From NCBI GenBank assembly GCA_014654455.1, contig JACWCY010000001.1, positions 53,501 to 117,500 of the forward strand: DNA of 64,000 bases, given 5' to 3'. Made by a program: the position numbers and the translations under genes. Shown piece after piece: positions 53,384-62,887 of this stretch. This stretch comes from Pelagibacterales bacterium SAG-MED01. Lineage in GTDB: Bacteria; Pseudomonadota; Alphaproteobacteria; Pelagibacterales; Pelagibacteraceae. The notes beneath the pieces were generated by a model, which was not told the DNA's origin, searched no databases, and saw only the letters and a program-made list of their open reading frames with translations. Position 1 is the stretch's first letter; the number at the start of each line of letters is the position of its first letter.

Positions 53384-54700
53384 TTAGTTTAATCTGGGTA
53401 AACCCATAATACTTTCTTTAGTTTTTAAAAAGTCTGATACTTTTCTTCCATTCTCGCATTGATGAATTTTTTCAAAAATCTTTTCTAAATTATCATAATA
53501 TTTATTTAGGATAGATTTTTTATGATCTATTGATACATAAAATGTATCGGTAGCTAAAATATTTTTTTTTAACATTTCTTGTGTTATTAATGTTTTGTAT
53601 GCATTTGATTTGTCTGAAAGAATTTTGAATTGAGCTAATGCATTTAAACCCGATATCTCAATTGAAATATTTTTTAGTTTAGCTATTTCTTTCCATGTTT
53701 TTTTTATATCTTTTCCAATTTGGTCAATTATTTTCCATGATTTTAACTCGTTCATGACATCGAGAGTTGCTAAAGCAGCAACGGATCCTATTTTTTCAGT
53801 CCAAAAAGTACTACTAATGAATGTGTTTTGTGCATGTTCCATCACTTCTTTTTTGCCAACTATTGCAGTAATTGCGTATCCATTTCCTAGTGCTTTACCA
53901 AACATTGCTACATCTGGAATAACCTTATAATGTTTATGTAACCCACCAAATGTCTTTCTAAATCCAGAAGTACATTCATCAAATATTAAAACAATTCCTT
54001 TTTTTGTTGCTAAATCTCTAACTTTATTAAGAAAATTGTTTTTAGGCTCAATATTTCTATAAACTTCCATTTTTATTGTTCCAACTTTGTTTTTTTCAAC
54101 TATTTTTTTAAGTTCTTCAAAGTCATTGTACTCAAATGGAAAAACTGTATTTTTTAAAACTTTTGGAACACCATCTGTTTGTAAATTTTTTATTAGATGA
54201 GAATTTAAATTGTTTTTATTCTGTAAGTTAGAAGATAAATACCAGTCATGCCATCCATGATATCCACATACAGCAACCCCATCTTTTCCTGATGCTGCTC
54301 TGGATATTCTAATTGCTATTGAGTTAGCTTCTCCTCCACTTCTAGCAAATTTAGCCATATCAAAATGAGGATGAATTTTTAATAATTTTTCAGTAAGAGC
54401 AATCTCCTCTGGACTATTCAATGTCGACATATTTCCATTTTTTAAGGCTTTGATTACCTTAGAATCAACTCTTGAATTACTATAACCTAAAATATTTGTA
54501 CCAATCCCCATTAAAGAACAGTCAACAAATTCATTATTGTCTAAATCCCAAATTCTACAATCTTTTGCTTTTTTATAATAAGTGGGCCATACATTTGGTA
54601 AAAAACGATCAGGATTTTTTGATAAAAGCATATTTCCTGATGGAATTATTTTTTTTGCCCTATTCCATAATTTTTGACCTGTGTTTTTTCTTTTTGCCAT
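53384..54700 (-). CDS. Class III PLP aminotransferase/aminomutase (GSA-aminomutase-like)
   Basis: A 438-aa protein of the glutamate-1-semialdehyde aminomutase fold: KKIIPSGNMLLSKNPDRFLP, RIWDLDNNEFVDCSLMGIG, FARSGGEANSIAIRISRAA, YHGWHDWYLSSNL, LIFDECTSGFR and the PLP lysine in MFGKALGNGYAI near residue 265. Proteins of this form occur in nonulosonate gene clusters, where they may transaminate an unusual carbonyl; a haem role is unlikely here. The substrate is unknown. Confidence 0.82.
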   Translation of the reverse strand: MAKRKNTGQKLWNRAKKIIPSGNMLLSKNPDRFLPNVWPTYYKKAKDCRIWDLDNNEFVDCSLMGIGTNILGYSNSRVDSKVIKALKNGNMSTLNSPEEIALTEKLLKIHPHFDMAKFARSGGEANSIAIRISRAASGKDGVAVCGYHGWHDWYLSSNLQNKNNLNSHLIKNLQTDGVPKVLKNTVFPFEYNDFEELKKIVEKNKVGTIKMEVYRNIEPKNNFLNKVRDLATKKGIVLIFDECTSGFRKTFGGLHKHYKVIPDVAMFGKALGNGYAITAIVGKKEVMEHAQNTFISSTFWTEKIGSVAALATLDVMNELKSWKIIDQIGKDIKKTWKEIAKLKNISIEISGLNALAQFKILSDKSNAYKTLITQEMLKKNILATDTFYVSIDHKKSILNKYYDNLEKIFEKIHQCENGRKVSDFLKTKESIMGLPRLN

Positions 54701-54739
54701 TTTTTAATACAAATTTCTAATTTAATTAAATAAAACAGT

Positions 54740-55456
54740 TTATTTAATTGCCAAAAAAACCTCAAAACAAACAAATTTGGCAACAGTAGAAATATCTTTA
54801 AAACCTGCTCTTTTTAAAAGTTCTAAATTTCCTTTTGTGGAAAATGGATCCAAAACACCTTTTAAGCTTTTTGTTTTAGAATTAATTTCTTCATTAGAAA
54901 AACCATTATTATATTTCCACTCTTTATATATTTCATTCATCATATCTTGTGTACGTGCATCATATGACCTTACTTTTTCAGCAAAGAAGAATGCCCCACC
55001 CCAATTTAAATTTTTATATATTTTATTTATCATTGCTTGTCTGTAATTTTGATTAATAAACTGCAAGGTGTAAAAAGAAATAGTAAAATCATTTTTTTTC
55101 AACTTTAATTTTTTTATATCTTTATTCAAAAATTCAATATTTTTAATTTTATTATACTTTTTTGCATACGTTATCATTTGCTTTACTATATCAATTCCAT
55201 AATATTTGACATTTTTTTTTGCTTTATGTCTTATTGCAATTTGTTTTAAAAAAGATCCTGTTGAGCATCCAATATCGTAAATAATAGAATTTTCTTTAAC
55301 AAAGTAATCAGATAATTCTTTACACAACCATTGTGAGTCTTTGTACATTGGTACTGATTTTTTTATATGGTTATCAAATTTTGGAGCAATATTTTTACCA
55401 AAAGACCATGAGGCTTTTTTGGAGAAAATATTTTTATCTATTTTAATTTTTGACAT
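54740..55456 (-). CDS. CmoA-like SAM-dependent methyltransferase
   Basis: The ORF track opens at TTG 55534, but that codon lies inside the palindromic operator; ATG at 55456 (MSKIKIDKNIF) gives about 238 aa and a normal head. APKFDNHIKKSVPMYKDSQWL closely follows the CmoA form, and IIYDIGCSTGSFLKQIA is motif I, with DFTISFYTLQFI and FFFAEKVRSYD later. CmoA makes carboxy-SAM for tRNA; here, in a glycan operon, it is probably a diverged methyl or carboxymethyl-type enzyme acting on a sugar. Confidence 0.75.
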   Translation of the reverse strand: MSKIKIDKNIFSKKASWSFGKNIAPKFDNHIKKSVPMYKDSQWLCKELSDYFVKENSIIYDIGCSTGSFLKQIAIRHKAKKNVKYYGIDIVKQMITYAKKYNKIKNIEFLNKDIKKLKLKKNDFTISFYTLQFINQNYRQAMINKIYKNLNWGGAFFFAEKVRSYDARTQDMMNEIYKEWKYNNGFSNEEINSKTKSLKGVLDPFSTKGNLELLKRAGFKDISTVAKFVCFEVFLAIK

Positions 55457-55527
55457 ATTTTTTTTATTATTATTCAAATAATCTAAATAATAATATTTTA
55501 AATATTGAAAAAAGCTATTTTCAATAC

Positions 55528-55551
55528 TGTTCAATAATTGAACAATATGCT
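55528..55551 (+). promoter_or_regulatory. Operator site 2 (TGTTCAATAATTGAACA) before the EPS regulator gene
   Basis: The perfect 17-bp palindrome at 55528-55544 is followed by TATGCT (55546-55551) pointing to the regulator gene at 55588. It lies 72 bases before the likely start of the divergent methyltransferase. Position suggests that the regulator controls its own gene and perhaps the long reverse operon to 50122. Confidence 0.7.
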
Positions 55552-55587
55552 AAACATAACACTGATTTTTAAATAAAAAACAAAATT

Positions 55588-55899
55588 ATGAGCAAAAAAC
55601 AAAATTATTTGGATATATTAAGATCAATCCAAAAAGAACCTGAAATTACGCAGAGAAAAATGGCAACAAGTCTGGGCTTTAGTCTTGGAAAACTAAGTTA
55701 TTGTTTAAAAAGTCTTCAGCAAAAAGGTTATGTTAAAATAAATAATTTTAAAAAAAGTAAAAAAAAATTAGGATATATATATAAACTTACACCATCAGGA
55801 ATTTCAGAAAAAACAAAACTAACTATAAATTTTATGAAAAGAAAAATGATAGAATATGAGGAACTTAAAAAAGAATTAGATGATACAAAAAATAAATAA
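55588..55899 (+). CDS. MarR-like, EPS-associated transcriptional regulator
   Basis: A 103-aa winged-helix protein: YLDILRSIQKEPEITQRKMATSLGFSLGKLSYCLKSLQQKGYVKINNF gives helix-turn-helix and wing, YKLTPSGISEKTKLT ends the wing, and a C-terminal coiled helix (KRKMIEYEELKKELDD) should dimerise. This matches the small MarR-type regulators named EPS-associated in exopolysaccharide loci. A palindromic site lies right before the gene and recurs at two other divergent promoters (41173, 63607), so it is the probable regulator of the nonulosonate/export genes. Whether it activates or represses cannot be told. Confidence 0.85.
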   Translation: MSKKQNYLDILRSIQKEPEITQRKMATSLGFSLGKLSYCLKSLQQKGYVKINNFKKSKKKLGYIYKLTPSGISEKTKLTINFMKRKMIEYEELKKELDDTKNK

Positions 55900-55904
55900 A
55901 TTTA

Positions 55905-56696
55905 TTATTTTATTATTGCTCTAATGGTATATTTTTTATTTATTTCATAAATACTATTTAAATAAACGACTTTAAATTTCAATTTTTTTAAAAACATATT
56001 TAGCGATTTTAAACTAAAAATATTATAATGTTCTAAAAAAAATTCTTGTCTGTTATACCCATCTTTACATGCCGCAGAGTCAGGAACTTCGATATAAATT
56101 TTTCCATCTTTTTTAAGTAAAGATTTATATAATCTTAAAATTTTTTTAATCTCACTCAAATTAAAATGTTCTAGAACTTTATTGAATGTTATTAAATCAT
56201 ACTTCTTTTTAATTTTTTTGATTTTTTTGATATCATTTGAAACTAAATTAAGAAACTTACTTTTTAAAAAATTTATCATATTTCTATCACTTTCAATACA
56301 ATCCATTTTAAATCCACATTTCACCATTTCAAAAGGAAAGATTCCAAATCCACTACCAACATCTAAAACTTGTGAATTTTTTTTAATTTTTTTTTCTAAA
56401 AAATTTACTCTTTTTAAATTAGAAGATTTTTTTTTATTTTTTCTTATTTTTTCAAATTTTTTTTCAATATTTTTATGAGAGTAATTTGAATAGTTTTTTT
56501 TATATACTTTTTCTAAAAATTTTGAATATTTGTGTATGTTGTAATAATGTCCACATTCACAAGCATAAAGTGACCTTGAATAATTTTTTTTATTCTCCAA
56601 TCCAAATAAATTTTCACCTTTATTTTTTTTTTTAAATTTTTTAATTAATTTAATTTCCGATTTATTGCAAATTTTACATTTTAATGAAAAATTCAT
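55905..56696 (-). CDS. SAM-dependent methyltransferase with N-terminal zinc-binding segment
   Basis: A 263-aa protein. LKCKICNKSE and YACECGHYYN near residues 6 and 44 form a CxxC...CxCGH zinc-ribbon-like head, as in sugar C-methyltransferases. QVLDVGSGFGIFPFEMV is motif I, followed by YDLITFNKVLEHFNLSEI and GKIYIEVPDS. It faces the regulator gene 5 bases apart (convergent). Its own promoter region (56697-56808) is AT-rich, with a TTGACTTGAA sequence seen also in the 45.2 kb promoter. Confidence 0.78.
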   Translation of the reverse strand: MNFSLKCKICNKSEIKLIKKFKKKNKGENLFGLENKKNYSRSLYACECGHYYNIHKYSKFLEKVYKKNYSNYSHKNIEKKFEKIRKNKKKSSNLKRVNFLEKKIKKNSQVLDVGSGFGIFPFEMVKCGFKMDCIESDRNMINFLKSKFLNLVSNDIKKIKKIKKKYDLITFNKVLEHFNLSEIKKILRLYKSLLKKDGKIYIEVPDSAACKDGYNRQEFFLEHYNIFSLKSLNMFLKKLKFKVVYLNSIYEINKKYTIRAIIK

Positions 56697-56808
56697 ATTT
56701 TGAATAAATTGAGTTTTTTAAAACTATATTTTAAATTAAACAAAATTTGGATAATAATCAAAGTTTCTTAATTTAATTTTGTTCAAGTCAATATTTTCTT
56801 TTTTTCAT

Positions 56809-58512
56809 TTAATTTTTTTTAAGCTTGTAGTTTCCAATATACAATACATCAAGCCCTGACAAATAAAAATTTTTTAAAGCATCTTGAACTGAGCATACCA
56901 TTGGCTCGCCTTGCACATTAAAGCTAGTGTTTAATAATATTGGTATATCTGTTTTATTATAAAAAGATCCAATTAATTTATAAAATAGTGCATTTGAATT
57001 TTTATTAACTGTTTGTAGTCTACCCGAGCCATCTACATGTGTTACTGATGGTAGATATTTTATTTTATCTTTTTTTATCATCAAAGTATTTTCCATAAAA
57101 TAACTTGTTTGAACATTCTCAAAGTATTCTTTTGTTTTCTCTTCAAGTATCGCAGGTGCAAATGGTCTAAATTTTTCTCTATATTTAACAAATTTATTTA
57201 TTTTATCTTTGATTAAGGGGTTTCTTGGATCAGCCAAAATTGATCTATTTCCTAAAGCTCGATCTCCAAATTCAAGTCTTCCTTGAAACCAGGCAATAAT
57301 TTTTCCAGAAATTATTGAATTTGTTGCATCGTTACAAATATCTTCTTTATATTCAAACTTTAATTTAAATTTTTTTAATACCTCTAAAATCTGATTATTA
57401 GAATATGAAGGTCCTAAATAATTATTTTTAAAATTAATTTTATATGATTTATTAAATAAGCTATTTACAAATAAAGCAGCACCAGTCCCAGCACCACTAT
57501 CATCTGGTACAGGTGGAACAAAAAGTTTTTTAAAATTTGTTTTTTTTAAAATTTTACCATTAGCAACACAATTAAGAGCACATCCACCTGCAATTACAAG
57601 GTTACTTGACTTATTTTTTTTACTTAAAGAAATTATCAATGAAAGATAAATTTTTTCAAATATTTTTTGTGCTGCATAAGCAATATTATAATAATCTTTG
57701 GTCAAATTTTTCCCTAGTTTATTTTTATTAATACCCAAATAATTCTCTAAATTTTTGTTTACATATCCTGGTCTATGAAACATGTAATGATTGAAATATT
57801 TGAGTTTTAAAAAAAACTCTCCTTTGGAATTAAATTCAATAAGTTTCTCGATTTTATTTTCATATATTGAAGATTTTCCATATGAGCTAGCTCCCATTAA
57901 TTTCCATTCTTCACTTTGAGGTTTAAATCCACAAAATTCTGTAAATGTAGAATAAAAAGAACCTAGAGAATGTGGAAATTTTTGTTCAAAAATTTTTTTT
58001 ATTTTATTTTTTTTTCCGCTATAAAAACCTAAACATTGTTCTTCTCCAAAAGCATCAACTGTTAAGATTGATGACTCGTTAAAAGAAGATAAAAAATAAT
58101 TACAAGCGTGGCTTAAATGATGATTAACAAAATAAATTTTAATTATTTTTCCATTTTCCAATTCAAGTTCCTGTATAAAAAAATCCTTATTTATTTTTTT
58201 AATATCTTTCATCAAATGATTTAGGGTGCTGTGTAAAATAGATGGAATATAAGTTAAATTTTCTGAGTTATTATTATCAAACTTTTCCAAATTGATTAGT
58301 GGATTCCAAGAAATGGCTATTGCATCAATCTCTTCAAACTTAATATTAGCTTTTTCAAGACAAAATTTAATTGCTTTGTTTGGAAATTTTCTTGTTCTTT
58401 TTTCTCTTATAAGTCTTTCTTCCTCAACAGCTGCTATTAACTCATTGTTGCAAATTATTGAGGCTGAAGTATTAAAACCAATGGCATTGAGTCCAAGAAT
58501 ATATTTTTTCAT
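56809..58512 (-). CDS. NodU/CmcH-family carbamoyltransferase
   Basis: A 567-aa protein with the Kae1-like N-terminal domain (ILGLNAIGFNTSASIICNNELIAAVEEERL; NHHLSHACNYFLSSFNESSILTVDAFGE) and the Carbam_trans_C domain (GPSYSNNQI; FQGRLEFGDRALGNRSILADPR; THVDGSGRLQTV). It carbamoylates a hydroxyl of a sugar using carbamoyl phosphate and ATP. It is the last gene in the run that starts at 63557 and so should decorate the nonulosonate made there. Full length. Confidence 0.9.
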   Translation of the reverse strand: MKKYILGLNAIGFNTSASIICNNELIAAVEEERLIREKRTRKFPNKAIKFCLEKANIKFEEIDAIAISWNPLINLEKFDNNNSENLTYIPSILHSTLNHLMKDIKKINKDFFIQELELENGKIIKIYFVNHHLSHACNYFLSSFNESSILTVDAFGEEQCLGFYSGKKNKIKKIFEQKFPHSLGSFYSTFTEFCGFKPQSEEWKLMGASSYGKSSIYENKIEKLIEFNSKGEFFLKLKYFNHYMFHRPGYVNKNLENYLGINKNKLGKNLTKDYYNIAYAAQKIFEKIYLSLIISLSKKNKSSNLVIAGGCALNCVANGKILKKTNFKKLFVPPVPDDSGAGTGAALFVNSLFNKSYKINFKNNYLGPSYSNNQILEVLKKFKLKFEYKEDICNDATNSIISGKIIAWFQGRLEFGDRALGNRSILADPRNPLIKDKINKFVKYREKFRPFAPAILEEKTKEYFENVQTSYFMENTLMIKKDKIKYLPSVTHVDGSGRLQTVNKNSNALFYKLIGSFYNKTDIPILLNTSFNVQGEPMVCSVQDALKNFYLSGLDVLYIGNYKLKKN

Positions 58513-58727
58513 TTATTCATATCCATTAAAATTTTAGCATTTATAAATTTAAATAAGAAATTTGAATTTTTACTTATCATGTCTTTATCATTTAAAATAT
58601 CTAAAATTTTTTTCTTACTTGTTATTGAATAAATTGATGATTTTTTTTTGACAAAATTAAGTATACTTTTAGACTTAAAATCTAATAATTTATCTGGTGA
58701 TATATTAAAACCTACAATTCTACACAT
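58509..58727 (-). CDS. Small protein of 72 aa between NeuB and carbamoyltransferase
   Basis: A small basic protein, MCRIVGFNISPDKLLDFKSK..., rich in Lys, Ser and Ile. It overlaps the carbamoyltransferase start by 4 bases and follows the NeuB stop by 2, so it is probably translated. The MCxIVGF start recalls the N-terminal Cys of class II glutamine amidotransferases (MCGIxGF), but Gly is Arg and the domain is missing. It may be a remnant of an asparagine-synthetase-like gene or a helper of the carbamoyltransferase. Confidence 0.5.
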   Translation of the reverse strand: MCRIVGFNISPDKLLDFKSKSILNFVKKKSSIYSITSKKKILDILNDKDMISKNSNFLFKFINAKILMDMNK

Positions 58728-58729
58728 CT

Positions 58730-59746
58730 TTATTTATTAAAATCACTTAATTGAACTAATTGATTCTTTTCTAAATCATGTTTAACTTTCTTACCTAAAT
58801 AATTCTTAGTTGAAGGAGGTATTCCACCTCCAGGTCTGATAAAAAAAACATTATTTTTTGTTAACACTTCACTTTTTTTAATTTTTCTTTTTGTGTGTAG
58901 ACTTCTTCTTGATTTTAAAATTTCCAAAGTTTCATTTTTTTCAATTTTCTTATTACCATTTCCCTTCATCAGATTTATTTCATTTAATTTTTTAATTAAC
59001 TTTTTTAATTCTAAAGGTGTTGCAGAAAGTTTATGATCCCTAAATGATTTTTTTTTGTCTTCAGTTAATGTAAAATGTTTTTCAATGATATTTGCTCCTA
59101 AGGAATAAGCATAAATACAAGCATCTATACCTATGGAATGATCAGAATATCCAGTAATAAAAATATCCTTTTTTAACTTTGATATAAACGAAATATTTAA
59201 GCTTTCTTTTGGGCATGGATAACTAGATACACAATGCATAAGACATATATTTTTTTTTATAAAATTTTTTTTCCAATTTTTAAAAATTATTCTTTTTAAA
59301 TCTTTTAATTGTAAATTGTTTAAAAGCCCTGTTGAAATTATAGTTGGTTTTTTAATTAATGAAATCTTTTTAATTAGTTCATAATAATTATTATCGCCTG
59401 AAGCAACTTTATAAATATTTTGAATTTTTGAAAACTTGTTTATATAATTTATATCAAAAATACTGCTAAAAAATTCAATTTTTTTTTTTTTACAAAACTT
59501 ATTGAGTAGTTCAAACTGTTTAAAGTTTAAACATATCTTTTTTAGTTGTTTAATTCTTTTGTTCTCATTAGTTGAAACTAAATTTTCAGGATTTATAAAC
59601 TGAAATTTTACTGCGTCTGCTCCTGCTTTTTTTGCTTCTATAATTAATTTTTTAGCTTTAAGAATATTACCACCATGGTTATTCCCAATTTCAGCAATTA
59701 TAAAAAAATTGTTATTTTTGATTCTTTGAAATAAAGTATTTTTCAT
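58730..59746 (-). CDS. NeuB-family nonulosonate synthase, full length with SAF domain
   Basis: A 338-aa enzyme. The TIM barrel has FIIAEIGNNHGGNILKAKKLI, AVKFQFINPENL, FFSSIFDINYI, YKVASGDNNYYELI, PTIISTGLL, LMHCVSSYPCP, GYSDHSIGI and GANIIEKHFTL; the C-terminal SAF domain begins at SRRSLHTKRKIKKSEVL and has FIRPGGGIPPS. It condenses PEP with a hexose derivative to give a nine-carbon acid. It is the intact counterpart to the SAF-less copy at 48630. Its start overlaps the epimerase gene by 35 bases. A run of 13 T lies in its coding region near 59479. Confidence 0.92.
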   Translation of the reverse strand: MKNTLFQRIKNNNFFIIAEIGNNHGGNILKAKKLIIEAKKAGADAVKFQFINPENLVSTNENKRIKQLKKICLNFKQFELLNKFCKKKKIEFFSSIFDINYINKFSKIQNIYKVASGDNNYYELIKKISLIKKPTIISTGLLNNLQLKDLKRIIFKNWKKNFIKKNICLMHCVSSYPCPKESLNISFISKLKKDIFITGYSDHSIGIDACIYAYSLGANIIEKHFTLTEDKKKSFRDHKLSATPLELKKLIKKLNEINLMKGNGNKKIEKNETLEILKSRRSLHTKRKIKKSEVLTKNNVFFIRPGGGIPPSTKNYLGKKVKHDLEKNQLVQLSDFNK

Positions 59747-60746
59747 TATCTTTTTGTCTATACCAATTAATCATTTTTTTCATTCCTCTTTCCAAATTGT
59801 ACTCAGATGAAAAATTTACTAAATTTTTTGCTTTTTTCATTGATAGGGTTCCTCTGATGGGCATGAGTTTGTCTCTTTTAATTGTTTTTATTTTTAATTT
59901 TGGAAAATAAATCTTAAGTATATTTATTAATTCTAAAATTGATCTTGATTTTCCATAAGTTAAATTAAATATTTGATTTTTTGATTTATTACTTTTCATC
60001 ATTTTTATCATTCCGTTGATGAGATCACCTATATAAGTGAAGTCTAATTTTTCTTTTCCATTCCCATTTACTAAAACTGGTTCATCTTTCAAAGCACTCT
60101 CTATGAAAATCTGAATCACCCTTCTACTTACACATCTTTCCCCATAAAGTGCGGATGGTCTTATTATTGTGTAGGGTGTTTTAAATACTTGATTATATCC
60201 AATAACCATTTTTTCACCTGCAAATTTTAAAGCCCCATATATGCCCAAAGGTTCACATATTGTATTTTCATTTACTGTTGTTTTTTTAAATTGTCCGTAA
60301 AGCATGCTCGAAGATAAATAAAAAAATCTTTTTAATTTTTTTAAAGATCTAGATGCATCCAAGGAATTTTCTAGTGTTCTAACACTGTTATCAAAAGTAG
60401 AAAACGGATTTTTATTTGATACATTTGCATGAGCAACTGCAGCTAAATGAAAAAAATAATTTGGGTTAATTTTATCTACTAATTTGCTTATTTTTTTATA
60501 GTTTCTTGCATCTTGATTATAAATTTTTACATTACTTTCTTTTAATAGTTTTATTCTTTCATTTAATATTTTTATATAAAAACTATTTTGATTGTTAGAA
60601 ATTTTACTTTTAAAACTTTTAATATTATTTACATCAAATGAGTCGACTACTGATACGTCATAATCCTTACATAATTTAATTGCTAAGTTGTGACCTATAA
60701 ATCCCGATCCACCTATAATTAAAACTTTTTCTTTTTTAATTTTCAT
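59712..60746 (-). CDS. NAD-dependent epimerase/dehydratase (extended SDR)
   Basis: A 344-aa SDR with LIIGGSGFIGHNLAIKL, FHLAAVAHANVSNKNPF, YLSSSMLYGQFK and catalytic YGALKFAGEKM, then RPSALYGERCVSRRVIQIF and LDFTYIGDLINGM. It probably works on the UDP- or GDP-sugar that the DegT aminotransferase next to it (zero gap) takes. A 4,6-dehydratase (PseB/LegB) role cannot be told from sequence. Confidence 0.78.
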   Translation of the reverse strand: MKIKKEKVLIIGGSGFIGHNLAIKLCKDYDVSVVDSFDVNNIKSFKSKISNNQNSFYIKILNERIKLLKESNVKIYNQDARNYKKISKLVDKINPNYFFHLAAVAHANVSNKNPFSTFDNSVRTLENSLDASRSLKKLKRFFYLSSSMLYGQFKKTTVNENTICEPLGIYGALKFAGEKMVIGYNQVFKTPYTIIRPSALYGERCVSRRVIQIFIESALKDEPVLVNGNGKEKLDFTYIGDLINGMIKMMKSNKSKNQIFNLTYGKSRSILELINILKIYFPKLKIKTIKRDKLMPIRGTLSMKKAKNLVNFSSEYNLERGMKKMINWYRQKDNEKYFISKNQK

Positions 60747-61886
60747 TTAAATTTTATTTATTCCTTCGAGTTTTTTAGCAATATAAATAAGATTTTGTTG
60801 ACTAACATGGGGACCTATTGGCAAACATATTGAATTATTACTAATGTTATTTGCGTTAATTAAATTTTTTTTATTAATATTAAATTTTTTTTTATAATAT
60901 TTTAATTCTGGTAAAATTTTAGGATAATAAATACTTGTTCCAATTCCATTGTTGTTGAGATATTGAATAATTTTTCTTCTCTTTTTTTTTAATGATCTTT
61001 CCAATAAAATTGACATGCAATAATAACTGCTAATGAACTTATTTTCAGAATGAGTTGAAATAATATTAATATTTTTAATATTATTAATTTTTTTTTTCAA
61101 GAAATTAAAATTTTCTTTTCTTTTTTTTATAAATAATTTCAATTTTTTTAATTGTTCAACACCCAAAGCACATTGCATTTCTGTCATTCTAAAGTTTAAC
61201 CCGATAGTTAAAACATCATACTCACCAGGAATTTTTCTTTGATCAAAAGTTTTATCAACTCCAAATCCTTTAAACAGTTTTGCCTTTTGTAAATCATTTT
61301 TATCTTTACATATTAAAATTCCTCCATCACCTGTGGCTATGTGTTTGGCTGGATAAAAAGAAAAACAAGCAAAATCTCCAAAACTACCTACATGTTTATT
61401 CTTATATTTTGCCCCTAGCGCTAAAGCACAATCTTCAATTAACTTAATTTTATATTTTTTGCATAATTTTAATACTTTATCTATTTTGACTGGCTTTCCT
61501 AAATAATGAACAATTGTTATAGCTTTTGTTTTTTTTGTTATTTTTTTTTCTATTAGGTCAACATCAATATTGCCGGTATCTTTTTCACAATCCACAAAAA
61601 CTGGTTTAGCACCTAAAAAAGTGCCTGCATGAACTGTTGCTACGTGAGTTTGTGCGGGTACTATAAATTCTGAGTTTTTATCTAAACCACTCAAAAAATA
61701 TGATGTCAATAAAGCTGAAGTGCATGAACTGATTGCTAGTATATTTCTAATCTGAGTAAAATTTGCAAAATCTTTTTCAAATTTTCTAGAAAAAGGTCCA
61801 TGTGTTAAAATACCAGATTTTAAAACTTTATTCACCAATGAAATCTCATTAGTACCAATAATTGGACGCGCAAAAGGAATTTTCAT
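60747..61886 (-). CDS. DegT/DnrJ/EryC1-family sugar aminotransferase
   Basis: A 379-aa PLP enzyme: IPFARPIIGTNEISLVNKVL, AISSCTSALLTSYF (phosphate-binding), LIEDCALALGAKY and CFSFYPAKHIATGDGGI with the Schiff-base Lys181. So it is a true aminotransferase. It should aminate a 4-keto sugar in the path to the NeuB product. It overlaps the Gfo/Idh/MocA gene by 4 bases and abuts the epimerase gene. Confidence 0.87.
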   Translation of the reverse strand: MKIPFARPIIGTNEISLVNKVLKSGILTHGPFSRKFEKDFANFTQIRNILAISSCTSALLTSYFLSGLDKNSEFIVPAQTHVATVHAGTFLGAKPVFVDCEKDTGNIDVDLIEKKITKKTKAITIVHYLGKPVKIDKVLKLCKKYKIKLIEDCALALGAKYKNKHVGSFGDFACFSFYPAKHIATGDGGILICKDKNDLQKAKLFKGFGVDKTFDQRKIPGEYDVLTIGLNFRMTEMQCALGVEQLKKLKLFIKKRKENFNFLKKKINNIKNINIISTHSENKFISSYYCMSILLERSLKKKRRKIIQYLNNNGIGTSIYYPKILPELKYYKKKFNINKKNLINANNISNNSICLPIGPHVSQQNLIYIAKKLEGINKI

Positions 61887-62887
61887 TTCAAATAATTAAT
61901 TTTAACTGTTTTATTGTTTTTAATAGATCTTTCAATAGCAAAACAAACTTTTATTGAATAAAAAACTCTTTCAATTAATTTTTTTCTTAAAGATTGCTTT
62001 CCAATTGATTCTAAAAAAAACTTAATTGCATTTCCTTTGTAATAATTTTTATAGTTATTTTTTGTTTTTTTAACAATATTTTTTGATTTAGATTTAAAAA
62101 TTCGGATGTTTTCAATATCATTTTCAAAAGTTTTTTTAGTTCCATATATTGCCAGTTTATGAAAATGTGGATAAACACACCCAAAATTACTTGAAATTTT
62201 AGCTATCATACCATTAGCAAATTTTAATAAAGAAACAGTACAATCATTATATTTAAATGCACTTTTATTGGTACAAAATTTATTTCCATAAGATTTAACT
62301 TCAACAATATGAGACTCAACCATCCATGAAATCAAATCGACCATATGAATTCCTCCACCTAGTGTAACAGAATAGTATGGGATTTTTCCTCTCCAACCAT
62401 GAGTAATTTTTTTTAATCTTCCATAATTATAATCAGCCTCTACTGAATATATTTTTCCAAAATCATTATTAAGAATAGATTTTTTTAAATTAATAAAAAC
62501 AGGAGACTCTGATAGAATGAAATTTGAGTATAAATGAATATTTTTATTTTTTTTTAATAAATTAAAAACTTTTGAAAGATGAGCCTCTTTTAAAACCATC
62601 GGTTTTTCAACAAAGATGTTTTTTTCATTCTTTATACCTTTTAAAATTTGATTGAAATGATAATTATCATAACTTGCAATTGAAATTATATTGATTTCGA
62701 TATCATTAAAAATATCATTTTCTGATGAGCATATTTCTATTGATGGATATTTTTTTTTTATTAACAGCATTTTTTTCTTATCAAAATCAAAAATTTTCTT
62801 AACTTTACATCCAAATTTAAAATAGGACTCAATGTGTCTTTCACCTACACCTAAACCTATAACACCTATATTAAAATTTTTTTTCAT
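61883..62887 (-). CDS. Gfo/Idh/MocA-family NAD(P)-dependent oxidoreductase
   Basis: A 334-aa protein with the N-terminal Rossmann loop IGVIGLGVGERHIESYF and the EKP motif of this family (NIFVEKPMVL near residue 90), then GGGIHMVDLISWMVES, where the His/Asp pair sits in the active site. It oxidises or reduces a sugar hydroxyl. In this operon it may set the keto group that the aminotransferase uses. It overlaps the SpsF gene by 17 bases. Confidence 0.85.
   Translation of the reverse strand: MKKNFNIGVIGLGVGERHIESYFKFGCKVKKIFDFDKKKMLLIKKKYPSIEICSSENDIFNDIEINIISIASYDNYHFNQILKGIKNEKNIFVEKPMVLKEAHLSKVFNLLKKNKNIHLYSNFILSESPVFINLKKSILNNDFGKIYSVEADYNYGRLKKITHGWRGKIPYYSVTLGGGIHMVDLISWMVESHIVEVKSYGNKFCTNKSAFKYNDCTVSLLKFANGMIAKISSNFGCVYPHFHKLAIYGTKKTFENDIENIRIFKSKSKNIVKKTKNNYKNYYKGNAIKFFLESIGKQSLRKKLIERVFYSIKVCFAIERSIKNNKTVKINYLK

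Noticed and set aside
54472-54720. Forward ORFs at 54472-54720 and 54777-55046
   Set aside because: Shadows of the class III aminotransferase and the CmoA-like methyltransferase genes on the reverse strand.
55457-55534. N-terminal extension of the CmoA-like gene to TTG 55534
   Set aside because: That start lies inside the palindromic operator and adds a Tyr/Asn-rich head with no family support; ATG 55456 is better.
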